Assembly (NCBI GenBank): GCA_003554565.1
Contig: PWGR01000057.1
Location: 1-6,180, forward strand
Direction: 5' to 3'
Source of the DNA: Clostridia bacterium
Lineage (GTDB): Bacteria; Bacillota; Sulfobacillia; SLMV01
DNA: 6,180 bases
Position 1 is the first letter of the stretch; each line of letters starts with the position of its first letter. The notes under the pieces were generated by a model. It had not been told where the DNA came from, did not search any database, and saw nothing but the letters and a program-made list of their open reading frames with translations. Position numbers and translations under genes: made by a program. Shown here piece by piece: positions 1 through 6,180 of the stretch.

Positions 1-1094
1 CTCGCCTGCAGAACGGGGGACAAGACCGCCACATGTGCGTCCAACTCCGGAGCCAGGGGCAAAAGCAGCCAGGTTGTCAGGCCCGCGAGGAGGGCGTGTA
101 CTGCCCGACTGCAGACGTACGGGAGTATATTGATGTCGGTGTCGTGCAGCAGGGCGGCGACCTGGGCGTGTACGGAAAATCCGCTCCACCCGATTACGGC
201 CCCGGTTATTATGAGACGATCCGACAGGCCGGCGGGTGCTGTGCCGGCCGCCTGACACCCGAGGGTGATTTCAAAGAGGCCACGGGTCAGGGCACCTGCG
301 AGTTCAGAAGACAGGTGCAGGGCGGACAGTACCCCCCCGAGTGCGTAGTGCAGCACTGCCGCAGCTGCGGTGGCCTCAAGCACATTGATCACCACGGAGA
401 TAAGGATGATGAGTCCCCCTATCAATATCAGCGTATCGAAGGACTTGCGGACAGCGTCGCCCAGAAGAGTCCCCAGGGGGCGTCCGTCGCGCTCCCGGGC
501 GGCCAGGAGTGCGCCCACTGCCCGGTACAGAACGGGCCCTTTTCTGGCGTCGGGGGTGGGTTCAGATGTGGGGGCGTTGGGAGCGTAAAAGCGCACGATG
601 AGCCCGTTGGCCAGGGCGGAGAGGTAATGGGCCACCATGATCAGGGCAGCAACATTGGGATTGTGAAAAATCCCCACAGCAACGGCGCCGGACATGAAGA
701 GTGGATCGGCCGTATTGGCGATGCTGACCAGCCGCTCCGCCTCGTAGCGGTTGAGCATGAAATCCCGGCGCATGTTGCCGGTGAGCACCGCGCCGATCGG
801 ATACCCGGAGGCGAGGCCCATGGCCAGAACGAAGGAACCACAGCCCGGTACATTGAACAGGGGGCGCATGATGGGTTCCAGGATGACGCCCATGGCATGC
901 ACAATTCCGAGGCCGAGCAGGATCTGCGCGCCTATGAAAAAAGGCATGAGTGCGGGAAAGACAATTCCCCACCAGGTCTCGAGGCCCTCCACCGCGGCAT
1001 CGTATGCGATCTCGGGGCGTAAAACCATGGCAATGACGGCAGCGACCGCGGCTGAGCAGAGGAGCAGGTTGATGATTTTGTCCCTGAGGGTCAC
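1..1094 (-). CDS. ylbJ: Sporulation integral membrane protein YlbJ (3' end off window)
   Basis: This is a polytopic membrane protein of the YlbJ family, which has nucleoside-recognition/gate-type domains. In B. subtilis YlbJ is made in the mother cell under sigma-E and is needed for heat-resistant spores; its transported substrate is not established. The translated minus strand gives 364 residues and is still open at position 1. The family is about 400 residues, so only a short C-terminal piece is missing. An N-terminal membrane segment spans roughly residues 7-25. Recognisable family motifs are GLETWWGIVFPALMPFF (37-53), a glycine-rich GSFVLAMGLASGYPIGA segment (86-102), GLFEITLGCQAA (272-283) and GWSGFSVHAQ (302-311). 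I prefer the GTG at 1094 because GGGGGTGA lies 5 bases upstream; a GTG at 1103 is the alternative. The gene is divergent from the protease gene. The family call rests on recalled motifs, but several agree. Confidence 0.9.
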   Translation of the reverse strand, partial: MTLRDKIINLLLCSAAVAAVIAMVLRPEIAYDAAVEGLETWWGIVFPALMPFFIGAQILLGLGIVHAMGVILEPIMRPLFNVPGCGSFVLAMGLASGYPIGAVLTGNMRRDFMLNRYEAERLVSIANTADPLFMSGAVAVGIFHNPNVAALIMVAHYLSALANGLIVRFYAPNAPTSEPTPDARKGPVLYRAVGALLAARERDGRPLGTLLGDAVRKSFDTLILIGGLIILISVVINVLEATAAAAVLHYALGGVLSALHLSSELAGALTRGLFEITLGCQAAGTAPAGLSDRLIITGAVIGWSGFSVHAQVAALLHDTDINILPYVCSRAVHALLAGLTTWLLLPLAPELDAHVAVLSPVLQA

Positions 1095-1114
1095 TGAGGT
1101 CACCCCCAATCGGC

Positions 1115-1128
1115 ATTGAACTACTATG
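1115..1128 (-). promoter_or_regulatory. Possible sporulation-type -10 element for ylbJ
   Basis: On the minus strand, CATAGTAG (1128 down to 1121) resembles the CATA-type -10 of the sporulation sigma factors E and G. Its first seven bases fit the CATNNTA form. It would place a transcript start near 1115, about 20 bases before the chosen GTG start. No good -35 is visible at the right distance; the nearest candidate is TCTAAAA, a poor match. The call leans on the known sigma-E control of ylbJ in B. subtilis and is weak. Confidence 0.22.
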
Positions 1129-1168
1129 TCTTACCTGCTCCGTTTTAGAACCGAAGGGAGGGAAGGTG

Positions 1169-2224
1169 ATGGCAAAACTGGCCGGCAGGCTGAAGACCCT
1201 GCTCGTCCGACACTACCGTTCGGTCCTGTTTGTTCTGATCGTATCAGCAATTTTCTGGTACGTGCCGAGCGGGTATGTGCTCACCAGTCCCGGATCGGCC
1301 GTCGCTGTTTCGCCCATGATTACGGTGGAGGGAGAGGAAGTCGGGGCTCACCGGACCGGTGAGTCCATGCTCATCACCGTGTACACCCGGGAAGCCAACC
1401 TGGCGGTTGCATTGTACGGGATGGTGCATCCCCGGGCCGAGCTGCGCCCGCGTACCATCTATGTGGAAGATGACCAGGATTTTGAGGAATATCTACAGCT
1501 AAGCCGGGAAATGATGCGGGAAAGCCAGCAGATTGCCGTTTACACCGCGATGCGGGAGGCGGGGTTGGAGGTGAATGTGACCGGTGATGGGGCGGAAGTT
1601 GCCTCGGTCCGGTCGGATTCCCCGGCGAGGGATAAGATTCATCCCGGTGACGTGATCCTGCGGGCGGCAGGCGAGGTGATCCAGGTAACCGATGACCTGC
1701 TGGATGTTGTCGGTCGCTACCAGGCGGGGGATGAGCTTGAACTGGAACTGGAGAGAGACGGGGAAATGCATCAGGTCAGGGTTTCCCTGATGTCGTCCCC
1801 GGATGACCCGGAAAGATCCATGATCGGTATTGGGGTGCTGACACGGGATGTCCAGTTCGAGTTCCCGGTGGATGTGCAGATCAATGCGGGGGCGATCGGC
1901 GGCCCGTCTGCCGGGCTGGCCTTCGTACTCACTCTGGTGGATCATTTGCGGCCCGAGTGGGAGCTTTTGCAGAGAGACATTGCCACCACCGGCAGCGTAA
2001 ACACCCGGGGAGAGGTCGGGTCGGTGGGCGGGGTGGGGATGAAGGCGTGGACGGCATCCCGGGCCGGCGCCGAGGTTCTCCTCGTCCCGCGCGAAAACTA
2101 CCAGGATGCCCTGGCCCCCGGGACGGATATCGAGGTGGTTCCAGTGGACACTGTGGAGGAGGCGATCGATTTCCTGCGCGAATTTTCCGCATCCAGCAGC
2201 AGCTGGAGGGTTGTGGCCGCTTGA
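1169..2224 (+). CDS. ylbL: Membrane-anchored PDZ / Lon-type S16 serine protease (YlbL/SepM family)
   Basis: This is a 351-residue secreted-face protease tethered by one N-terminal membrane segment (about residues 18-32, after the basic stretch MAKLAGRLKTLLVRHYR). A PDZ domain follows at about 133-205, including SPARDKIHPGDVILRAAGE. A C-terminal Lon-like catalytic domain runs from about 225 to 340. The expected Ser-Lys dyad is present: Ser247 in GGPSAGLAF and Lys292 in GGVGMKAW, 45 residues apart as in Lon-type proteases. The length matches B. subtilis YlbL (about 340 residues). In that species YlbL helps degrade the division inhibitor YneA, and streptococcal SepM trims a competence pheromone. 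The substrate here is unknown. The start is ATG 1169, with GGGAGGG 6 bases upstream; an in-frame GTG at 1166 is less well spaced. It is transcribed away from ylbJ. Confidence 0.92.
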   Translation: MAKLAGRLKTLLVRHYRSVLFVLIVSAIFWYVPSGYVLTSPGSAVAVSPMITVEGEEVGAHRTGESMLITVYTREANLAVALYGMVHPRAELRPRTIYVEDDQDFEEYLQLSREMMRESQQIAVYTAMREAGLEVNVTGDGAEVASVRSDSPARDKIHPGDVILRAAGEVIQVTDDLLDVVGRYQAGDELELELERDGEMHQVRVSLMSSPDDPERSMIGIGVLTRDVQFEFPVDVQINAGAIGGPSAGLAFVLTLVDHLRPEWELLQRDIATTGSVNTRGEVGSVGGVGMKAWTASRAGAEVLLVPRENYQDALAPGTDIEVVPVDTVEEAIDFLREFSASSSSWRVVAA

Positions 2225-2240
2225 GCGATGCGGTGCTTCC

Positions 2241-2269
2241 TTGCACACCCTGAGCTTTGCCGATAAAAT
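2241..2269 (+). promoter_or_regulatory. Candidate sigma-A promoter for yceD-rpmF
   Basis: TTGCAC (2241-2246, 3 of 6 to the -35 consensus) and TAAAAT (2264-2269, 5 of 6 to the -10) are separated by the ideal 17 bases. Transcription would start near 2276, about 24 bases before the yceD ATG. This would let yceD and rpmF be expressed independently of the protease gene, as expected for ribosome-linked genes. The -35 is weak, so this is a candidate only. Confidence 0.42.
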
Positions 2270-2299
2270 GGGTGAGTGGCATTTGGGAGAGTGACTACT

Positions 2300-2863
2300 A
2301 TGACAATGATGATTCCCGTGGAGTCGATTCGGAACGAACCGGGAGGACAGCTCCGGCGGACTCTGTCTGTCGATATTCCGCCTTTTCACCTGAGGGGCGA
2401 CGACATGGAGGTTGCCGAACACTCCGAGTTGACTTTCGATGTCTATCGCCTGGATGACGGCTGGTACCTGATGGGATATGGCGAGGCTGTGGTCTTTACG
2501 ACCTGCAGTCGCTGTCTCGTGGATGCGGAGCTTACAGTTCCCGTCAACTTTTCGGTAGAGATCCCGGATCCCAGGACTGGTCGACGCCGGCCGTCCGAAA
2601 CGGATGAACAGGGGCTGCGGGCGGAGGGAATTGTTCCCGAGTTGCGAGATGATGACCAGATCGATGTCACTCCGAGAGTTCGTGAGGAAATTATCCTGGC
2701 GATCCCGTTGAAGGTCACCTGTCGTCCCGGGTGCCGGGGCTTGTGTCCGGTATGCGGTACGGATTTGAATCGCGAGACGTGTGAATGCGATCCGGTAGAT
2801 GTTGACCCACGGCTGGCCAAACTGGAGCAGTTGAAGGAATCGCTCCGCGAGGGCGGCGGTTAA
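2300..2863 (+). CDS. yceD: DUF177 / YceD family protein (ribosome biogenesis-linked)
   Basis: This 187-residue protein is of the DUF177 (YceD/YlbN) family. The family is almost always encoded directly before rpmF, and has been linked to 23S rRNA accumulation in E. coli and in chloroplasts; its biochemical role is not settled. Evidence is the family layout: a CxxC pair at Cys69/Cys72 (TTCSRCL), then a cysteine-rich tail with Cys141, 145, 149, 152, 161 and 163 (CRGLCPVCGTDLN), ending in DPRLAKLEQLKESL. The cysteines suggest metal binding, probably zinc (inference). I chose ATG 2300 because GGGAGA lies about 9 bases upstream. In-frame GTG 2276 and GTG 2291, and ATG 2306 and 2309, are possible alternatives. 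rpmF follows after 38 bases, so the two are probably one transcript. Confidence 0.9.
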   Translation: MTMMIPVESIRNEPGGQLRRTLSVDIPPFHLRGDDMEVAEHSELTFDVYRLDDGWYLMGYGEAVVFTTCSRCLVDAELTVPVNFSVEIPDPRTGRRRPSETDEQGLRAEGIVPELRDDDQIDVTPRVREEIILAIPLKVTCRPGCRGLCPVCGTDLNRETCECDPVDVDPRLAKLEQLKESLREGGG

Positions 2864-2901
2864 TATCTGTGGAAATTTTCTGCGTAAGGTAGGTGAGAGC
2901 A

Positions 2902-3081
2902 ATGGCAGTTCCCAAGAAGAAACATTCCCGGGCCAGGCGCGATCGTCGTCGCGCCCACTGGAAGGCCAAGGGCAAAGGCCTGACCCTGGTGGAGTGCCCG
3001 AGGTGTCACGAATCAAAACGGCCGCACCACATATGCGCGAACTGCGGCTACTATAAGGGTCGCGCGGTGATTTCTGAATGA
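2902..3081 (+). CDS. rpmF: Large-subunit ribosomal protein bL32
   Basis: This is a complete bL32 of 59 residues, the usual size. The N-terminus MAVPKKKHSRARRDRRRAHW is the typical basic rRNA-binding tail. The C-terminal half is a zinc ribbon with Cys32, Cys35, Cys45 and Cys48 (CPRC and CANCGYYKGR), so this is the zinc-binding form rather than a cysteine-lacking paralogue. ATG 2902 is the start because it yields the canonical MAVPKKK; AGGTG lies 6 bases upstream, and an in-frame GTG at 2893 would add only three residues. It is cotranscribed with yceD by position. No fapR, plsX or fab gene follows, unlike in many Firmicutes. Confidence 0.97.
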   Translation: MAVPKKKHSRARRDRRRAHWKAKGKGLTLVECPRCHESKRPHHICANCGYYKGRAVISE

Positions 3082-3105
3082 CGCAGAAACACTTGGATTT
3101 TTCCA

Positions 3106-3138
3106 GAACATCCCCCGCCTCCGGGTCGGGGGATGTTC
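3106..3138 (+). terminator. Strong hairpin after rpmF, possible terminator without U-tract
   Basis: GAACATCCCCCG (3106-3117) and CGGGGGATGTTC (3127-3138) are perfect inverted repeats, forming a 12-bp GC-rich stem with a 9-base loop. It begins 24 bases after the rpmF stop codon, the expected place for a terminator of the yceD-rpmF transcript. Neither strand has a T-run after the stem, so it is not a classical intrinsic terminator. It may stop transcription inefficiently, protect the 3' end of the mRNA, or act as an attenuator before ytxC. Confidence 0.6.
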
Positions 3139-3250
3139 AATAGGGGACGAATAATAACTGCGGGGTGCGGGTTCCGGACAGATGTAGAGACGTCCCGGAC
3201 GTATTCTGGATAGGATAATCTGAGGACGTCGGTTCGGAAGGGTGTCTCTT

Positions 3251-4129
3251 ATGACGAGGTGCAAGCGGATATCTGTACAGGAGATAGACCGGGCGGAGCG
3301 CATCCGCGGTCGCCTTATCCGGGATGTATCCGGAACGGGCGACTCTTCCGGCGGACCTATCCTACGCATGGAGCGATCAGGGGACGTGATGGAAATCGAG
3401 CTGGACCTCGATCCCCGCATGTCGACATGCGAGGTGCGCGAGCTGCTGCATAGCGTGGCCAATGTCATTTCAGACGCAATCGTAAATGATTGTGAACCGG
3501 ATCTGATCGAGGACATTCTCGACCGGAAGTACGATTTTCTGAACGGCAGCGAGAGAGAACAGGTCCTGGAAGCAGTAGCCGGCGAGATGGCCCCGGGAGA
3601 TGACATGACGCGGAGGAAGATACGCAGAAAGGGATTCATACTCCGCCGGCTCTATGATTACTTACGGGAGAACGACCGTCTTTCGCTCGAGGGTTTTGTG
3701 GCGTTTCGTCTCAAGGAATACATCGAGTCGCTGAACTACCGGGTGGAGGAGGCAGTCAGTGATGTGCTGATCTTCCGTGAGTACACGGAGTGGACGGAAC
3801 TCCTGCAGTACCTCGCCCTTCCCCGCCTCGATTCGCCGGAGAGAATTCATGTGAGCGTCCAGCCGGATGGAGAATGGACCCTCTGGGATGATGAACAACG
3901 AGAGGTAGATGTGGATCTCCCGCAGGACTTCCCGGCGTGGGAGCCCCGGCGGGAAACGGATTATCCCGATGCACTGGTGGCAGCCCTGATCATTGCCCGC
4001 CCCCGGGAGGTGGTGGTGCACGACCCGGCAGGCAGCGGCAGTTCTCTCGGTGCCATATTTGCCCTCCGAGAAATCTTTGCCGAGCGGATGCGCGTCTGCG
4101 ATGGATGCCAGGTCTGCCGGCCTCAGTGA
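3251..4129 (+). CDS. ytxC: Putative sporulation protein YtxC
   Basis: This 292-residue soluble-looking protein, without signal peptide or membrane segment, is assigned to the YtxC-like family. The family is found in spore formers and its biochemical function is unknown. The most recognisable part is the central helical region at about residues 121-190. It contains RKIRRKGFILRRLYDYL, then LSLEGFVAFRLKEYIESLNYR and AVSDVLIFREYTEWTELLQYL; the LEGFxxFRLKxY signature is what I rely on. Length fits the family (about 280). The N-terminal 110 residues are acidic and less diagnostic. The C-terminus ends in a compact CxxCxxC (Cys283, 286, 289) four residues before the stop. The start is ATG 3251, with GGAAGGGTG ending 6 bases upstream; an in-frame GTG at 3242 lies inside that ribosome site. 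The 169-bp gap after rpmF with a hairpin suggests its own promoter, which I could not locate. Confidence 0.8.
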   Translation: MTRCKRISVQEIDRAERIRGRLIRDVSGTGDSSGGPILRMERSGDVMEIELDLDPRMSTCEVRELLHSVANVISDAIVNDCEPDLIEDILDRKYDFLNGSEREQVLEAVAGEMAPGDDMTRRKIRRKGFILRRLYDYLRENDRLSLEGFVAFRLKEYIESLNYRVEEAVSDVLIFREYTEWTELLQYLALPRLDSPERIHVSVQPDGEWTLWDDEQREVDVDLPQDFPAWEPRRETDYPDALVAALIIARPREVVVHDPAGSGSSLGAIFALREIFAERMRVCDGCQVCRPQ

Positions 4130-4142
4130 CCGAGGTGTGAAA

Positions 4143-4167
4143 TGGTGCCGGGTTTCGCCCGGCATCA
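4143..4167 (+). terminator. Short GC-rich hairpin after ytxC
   Basis: TGGTGCCGGG (4143-4152) pairs with CCCGGCATCA (4158-4167) around the loop TTTCG, giving a 10-bp stem with one G-T pair. It lies 13 bases past the ytxC stop. There is no following T-run, so it is at best a weak terminator or an mRNA-end structure. The rest of the 143-bp gap up to the glycosyltransferase shows no clear promoter. Confidence 0.4.
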
Positions 4168-4272
4168 GCCCTTCCCCTGTGCCTGTCGTGCGGCTTTCAC
4201 TCTGGAGGAGTTTTGTCCCCAGGTGCAGAAGATCTGGGAGATCAGTAGCAGAGGGGAAGAGGTGCCACGGCA

Positions 4273-4995
4273 ATGATCGACACTGCAGTTTTGATACCCG
4301 CTTACGATGAGGAGCCCAGAATAGCGACTGTGCTTGATGTCGTCTGCAGCATGGACGGCCTCAGCATTTTAGTGATTGATGATGGTTCGACTGATGCCAC
4401 GGCCGAACGAGCTCTGCAGTACCCGGTAGGGGTCCTCAGGCACAGACGGAATGAGGGAAAAGGAGCGGCGCTGGAGAGTGGAATCATCCATGTCGAACGT
4501 GCCCGCTCCTGGGTCTTTCTGGACGCGGACCTGATAGGACTGCGCCGGGAGCACATCAGCCGGCTCCTGCGGCCGCTGCAGGAGGACCCCGGGATGGGCA
4601 TGACGGTGGGGCAGTTCGTGCAGGGAACCAAGCGTGTGGATTGGGCCCAGCGCTTTTTCTCCATCCTCAACGGGCAGCGGGCCCTCAGCGATGCGTTTGT
4701 CCGGAGTCTTCCCGGTCTCTGGTGGAGCAGGTTCGGGGTGGAGGTATTTCTCAGCCGGTTTGCAGAACATAATGGGTGGACAGTGGGTGAGCCCTACCTG
4801 GAGGGACTGACCCACCATACCAAGGAGGCCAAGATGGGTGCGGCCCGGGGCGTGCGGGCCCGCCTCAACATGTACCGGGAGTGCCTGTCGGCGCTTGCGA
4901 GATGGGAGAATCATCTGTCGGAGGAGCGAAAGACAGAACTGCTGCCGGATGAATGCGAGGTTCTGCGGGCAGTGGATGGGAAGGGAGCGAATTAG
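4273..4995 (+). CDS. Family 2 glycosyltransferase (GT-A fold)
   Basis: This is a 240-residue cytoplasmic glycosyltransferase expected to use a nucleotide-diphosphate sugar. Visible family features are the opening IPAYDEE (8-14), VIDDGSTD (34-41), RRNEGKGAALESGI with the basic nucleotide-binding loop, and the metal-binding DxD as Asp84-Ala85-Asp86 in FLDADL. GQRAL (134-138) and FGVE (154-157) follow, in the acceptor-side region. It has no membrane segment or extra domain and is short. It resembles the dolichyl-phosphate/glucosyl-3-phosphoglycerate synthase-like branch of GT2, but donor and acceptor cannot be read from sequence. ATG 4273 has AAGAGGTG about 8 bases upstream and gives the canonical GT2 start. 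The tryptophanase gene starts 2 bases after its stop, so the two are probably in one operon. Confidence 0.9.
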   Translation: MIDTAVLIPAYDEEPRIATVLDVVCSMDGLSILVIDDGSTDATAERALQYPVGVLRHRRNEGKGAALESGIIHVERARSWVFLDADLIGLRREHISRLLRPLQEDPGMGMTVGQFVQGTKRVDWAQRFFSILNGQRALSDAFVRSLPGLWWSRFGVEVFLSRFAEHNGWTVGEPYLEGLTHHTKEAKMGAARGVRARLNMYRECLSALARWENHLSEERKTELLPDECEVLRAVDGKGAN

Positions 4996-4997
4996 AG

Positions 4998-6180
4998 GTG
5001 AGAGACCGCCGGGAATACGCCGAGCCTTATCGGATCAAGATGGTAGAGCCGGTACAGCTCATCTCACAGGAGGAGCGCAGGCGCCGGATCGAGGATGCGG
5101 GTTTCAATGTCTTCCGCCTGCGCTCATCGGACGTCTTCATCGATCTGCTCACCGACAGCGGGACATCCGCCATGAGCCAGGAGGGCTGGGCCGCCCTGCT
5201 GTTGGGAGATGAGGCGTATGCTGGATCGAGTTCCTACGACGACATGAGGGACACGATACAGGAGATTATCGGGTATCCCCACGTGGTGCCCACCCACCAG
5301 GGACGGGCGGCGGAGAACATATTGATGAGTATGCTGGTTGAGCCGGGCGACAGGGTGCCCGGGAACATGCACTTTGACACCACCGAGGGACACATCCTGT
5401 TGAACAGAGCGGAGCCGGTGAACCTGGTTGTGCAGGAAGGTTACCGGGTTTCATCTGATGCCTCGTTCAAGGGGAATATCGACCTGGGCCGGCTGGAGGC
5501 GGAGCTGTCGGAAAACCGGGACCGGGTGCCGTTTGTGCTGCTCACCATAACGTGCAACAACAACGGGGGACAGCCGGTATCCATGCAGAACATCCGGGGG
5601 ACCGCGCGGCTCGCGCAAGAGTACGGGGTGCCCCTGTTCTTCGATGCCGCCCGGTTTGCCGAAAATGCATTCTTCATCCGGGAGCGGGAGGACGGTTACG
5701 GGGACAAGAGCATCCGTGAAATCGTGCGGGAGATGTTCAGCTGGGGCGACGGATGCACCATGAGTGCAAAGAAAGATGCTCTGGTGAACATAGGTGGATT
5801 TCTCGCCCTGCAGGACGAGGAGCTGTTCTACCGGGCCATCCAGTGGCAGATCCCCTTTGAAGGGTACATTACCTATGGCGGTATGGCCGGTCGGGACATG
5901 CAGGCCATGTCAGTGGGGCTGCGCGAGGTCACCGGTGCGGACTACCTGGAGGACCGCATAGGCCAGGTGCGCCACCTGGCGGGCCGGCTGGCCGGGGCCG
6001 GGGTGCCTATCATCGAGCCGCCGGGAGGGCACGGGGTCTTCATAGATGCCAAACAGTTCTTGCCACACATTCCTCAACCGGAGTTTCCCGCCCAGGCACT
6101 GGTGGTGGAACTCTACCTCGAGGGAGGGGTGCGCGGCGTGGAGCTGGGCACCTGCGCCTTCGGCCGTACCGACCCCGAGA
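4998..6180 (+). CDS. tnaA: Tryptophanase (tryptophan indole-lyase), 3' end off window
   Basis: This is a PLP-dependent beta-eliminating lyase, predicted to convert L-tryptophan to indole, pyruvate and ammonia in the cytoplasm. 394 residues are visible; the family is about 455-470, so the C-terminus, including the catalytic His near residue 460 of tryptophanases, is not seen. Conserved features by homology to tyrosine phenol-lyase (TPL) and TnaA are AEPYRIK near the start and Tyr74 in GDEAYAGS. Gln101-Gly-Arg103 in THQGR contacts the cofactor phosphate, and Asp216 and Arg219 in FDAARFAEN are the cofactor- and substrate-carboxylate residues. Lys259 in MSAKKD is the PLP lysine. Asp127 (FDTT) and Leu383 (VELG) replace the Thr and Arg that recognise phenol in TPL, favouring tryptophanase. 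The start is GTG 4998, since it preserves the conserved N-terminus; GGGAG lies about 10 bases upstream inside the glycosyltransferase gene. No tnaC-like leader can fit in the 2-base gap. Confidence 0.9.
   Translation, partial: MRDRREYAEPYRIKMVEPVQLISQEERRRRIEDAGFNVFRLRSSDVFIDLLTDSGTSAMSQEGWAALLLGDEAYAGSSSYDDMRDTIQEIIGYPHVVPTHQGRAAENILMSMLVEPGDRVPGNMHFDTTEGHILLNRAEPVNLVVQEGYRVSSDASFKGNIDLGRLEAELSENRDRVPFVLLTITCNNNGGQPVSMQNIRGTARLAQEYGVPLFFDAARFAENAFFIREREDGYGDKSIREIVREMFSWGDGCTMSAKKDALVNIGGFLALQDEELFYRAIQWQIPFEGYITYGGMAGRDMQAMSVGLREVTGADYLEDRIGQVRHLAGRLAGAGVPIIEPPGGHGVFIDAKQFLPHIPQPEFPAQALVVELYLEGGVRGVELGTCAFGRTDPE

Noticed and set aside
33..1022. Long plus-strand open frame of 329 codons
   Set aside because: It lies antisense to ylbJ, whose minus-strand frame has clear family motifs. 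The translation is low-complexity, rich in Gly, His and Gln, with no recognisable domain; this is common opposite GC-rich genes.
1499..3016. Minus-strand open frame of 505 codons
   Set aside because: It runs antisense through the protease, yceD and rpmF, all well-supported genes. Its translation has no family features and is rich in Arg, Pro, His and Gly, so it is a base-composition artefact.
3191..3219. GATAAT (3214-3219) as a -10 for ytxC
   Set aside because: The hexamer is a fair match, but the sequence 16-18 bases upstream (around CGTCCC) bears no resemblance to a -35, so a promoter cannot be supported.
3188..3229. Two GACGTC palindromes upstream of ytxC as an operator pair
   Set aside because: Each is only six bases, and their flanks differ; two such sites in GC-rich DNA can arise by chance.
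3013..3639. Minus-strand open frame of 208 codons
   Set aside because: It overlaps the end of rpmF, the hairpin and the start of ytxC. It is Ser/Arg-rich with no motif or plausible ribosome site.
4130..4272. Possible T-box or riboswitch leader before the glycosyltransferase
   Set aside because: I found no T-box core sequence, no terminator/antiterminator pair with a T-run and no recognisable riboswitch core.

Overview
The window looks like chromosomal DNA of a GC-rich, endospore-forming Firmicute (Clostridia or a related deep lineage). It carries two genes of spore-former-specific families (ylbJ and ytxC). It also has a ylbL-like/yceD/rpmF neighbourhood similar to the ylb region of Bacillus subtilis, and strong Shine-Dalgarno sequences. 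The species cannot be named from the sequence. I see no mobile element, CRISPR array, tRNA or rRNA. All seven genes have family assignments, and the first and last are cut by the window edges.

Layout. Positions 1-1094 (minus strand) hold most of ylbJ, a sporulation membrane protein whose C-terminus runs off the left edge. About 75 bp of divergent control region follows. The plus strand then carries a membrane-anchored PDZ/Lon-type (S16) serine protease of the YlbL/SepM kind (1169-2224), a DUF177/YceD protein (2300-2863) and ribosomal protein bL32 (2902-3081). A plausible sigma-A promoter sits just before yceD, and a perfect 12-bp hairpin lies after rpmF. Next comes a YtxC-family putative sporulation protein (3251-4129), then a GT-A type family 2 glycosyltransferase (4273-4995). 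Two bases later begins a PLP-dependent tryptophanase (4998 to the right edge, incomplete).

How the genes relate. yceD and rpmF are a widely conserved pair tied to ribosome synthesis. The fapR/plsX lipid genes that often follow them in Firmicutes are absent here and are replaced by ytxC. ylbJ and ytxC point to spore formation, and the protease to processing at the outer face of the membrane. The glycosyltransferase and tryptophanase look co-transcribed, but I see no obvious metabolic link between them.

The most noteworthy gene is the last one. Much of its sequence resembles tyrosine phenol-lyase, but the residues that decide the substrate are those of tryptophanase. I found no convincing new defence or mobile system. 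Gaps between genes are all under 150 bp.
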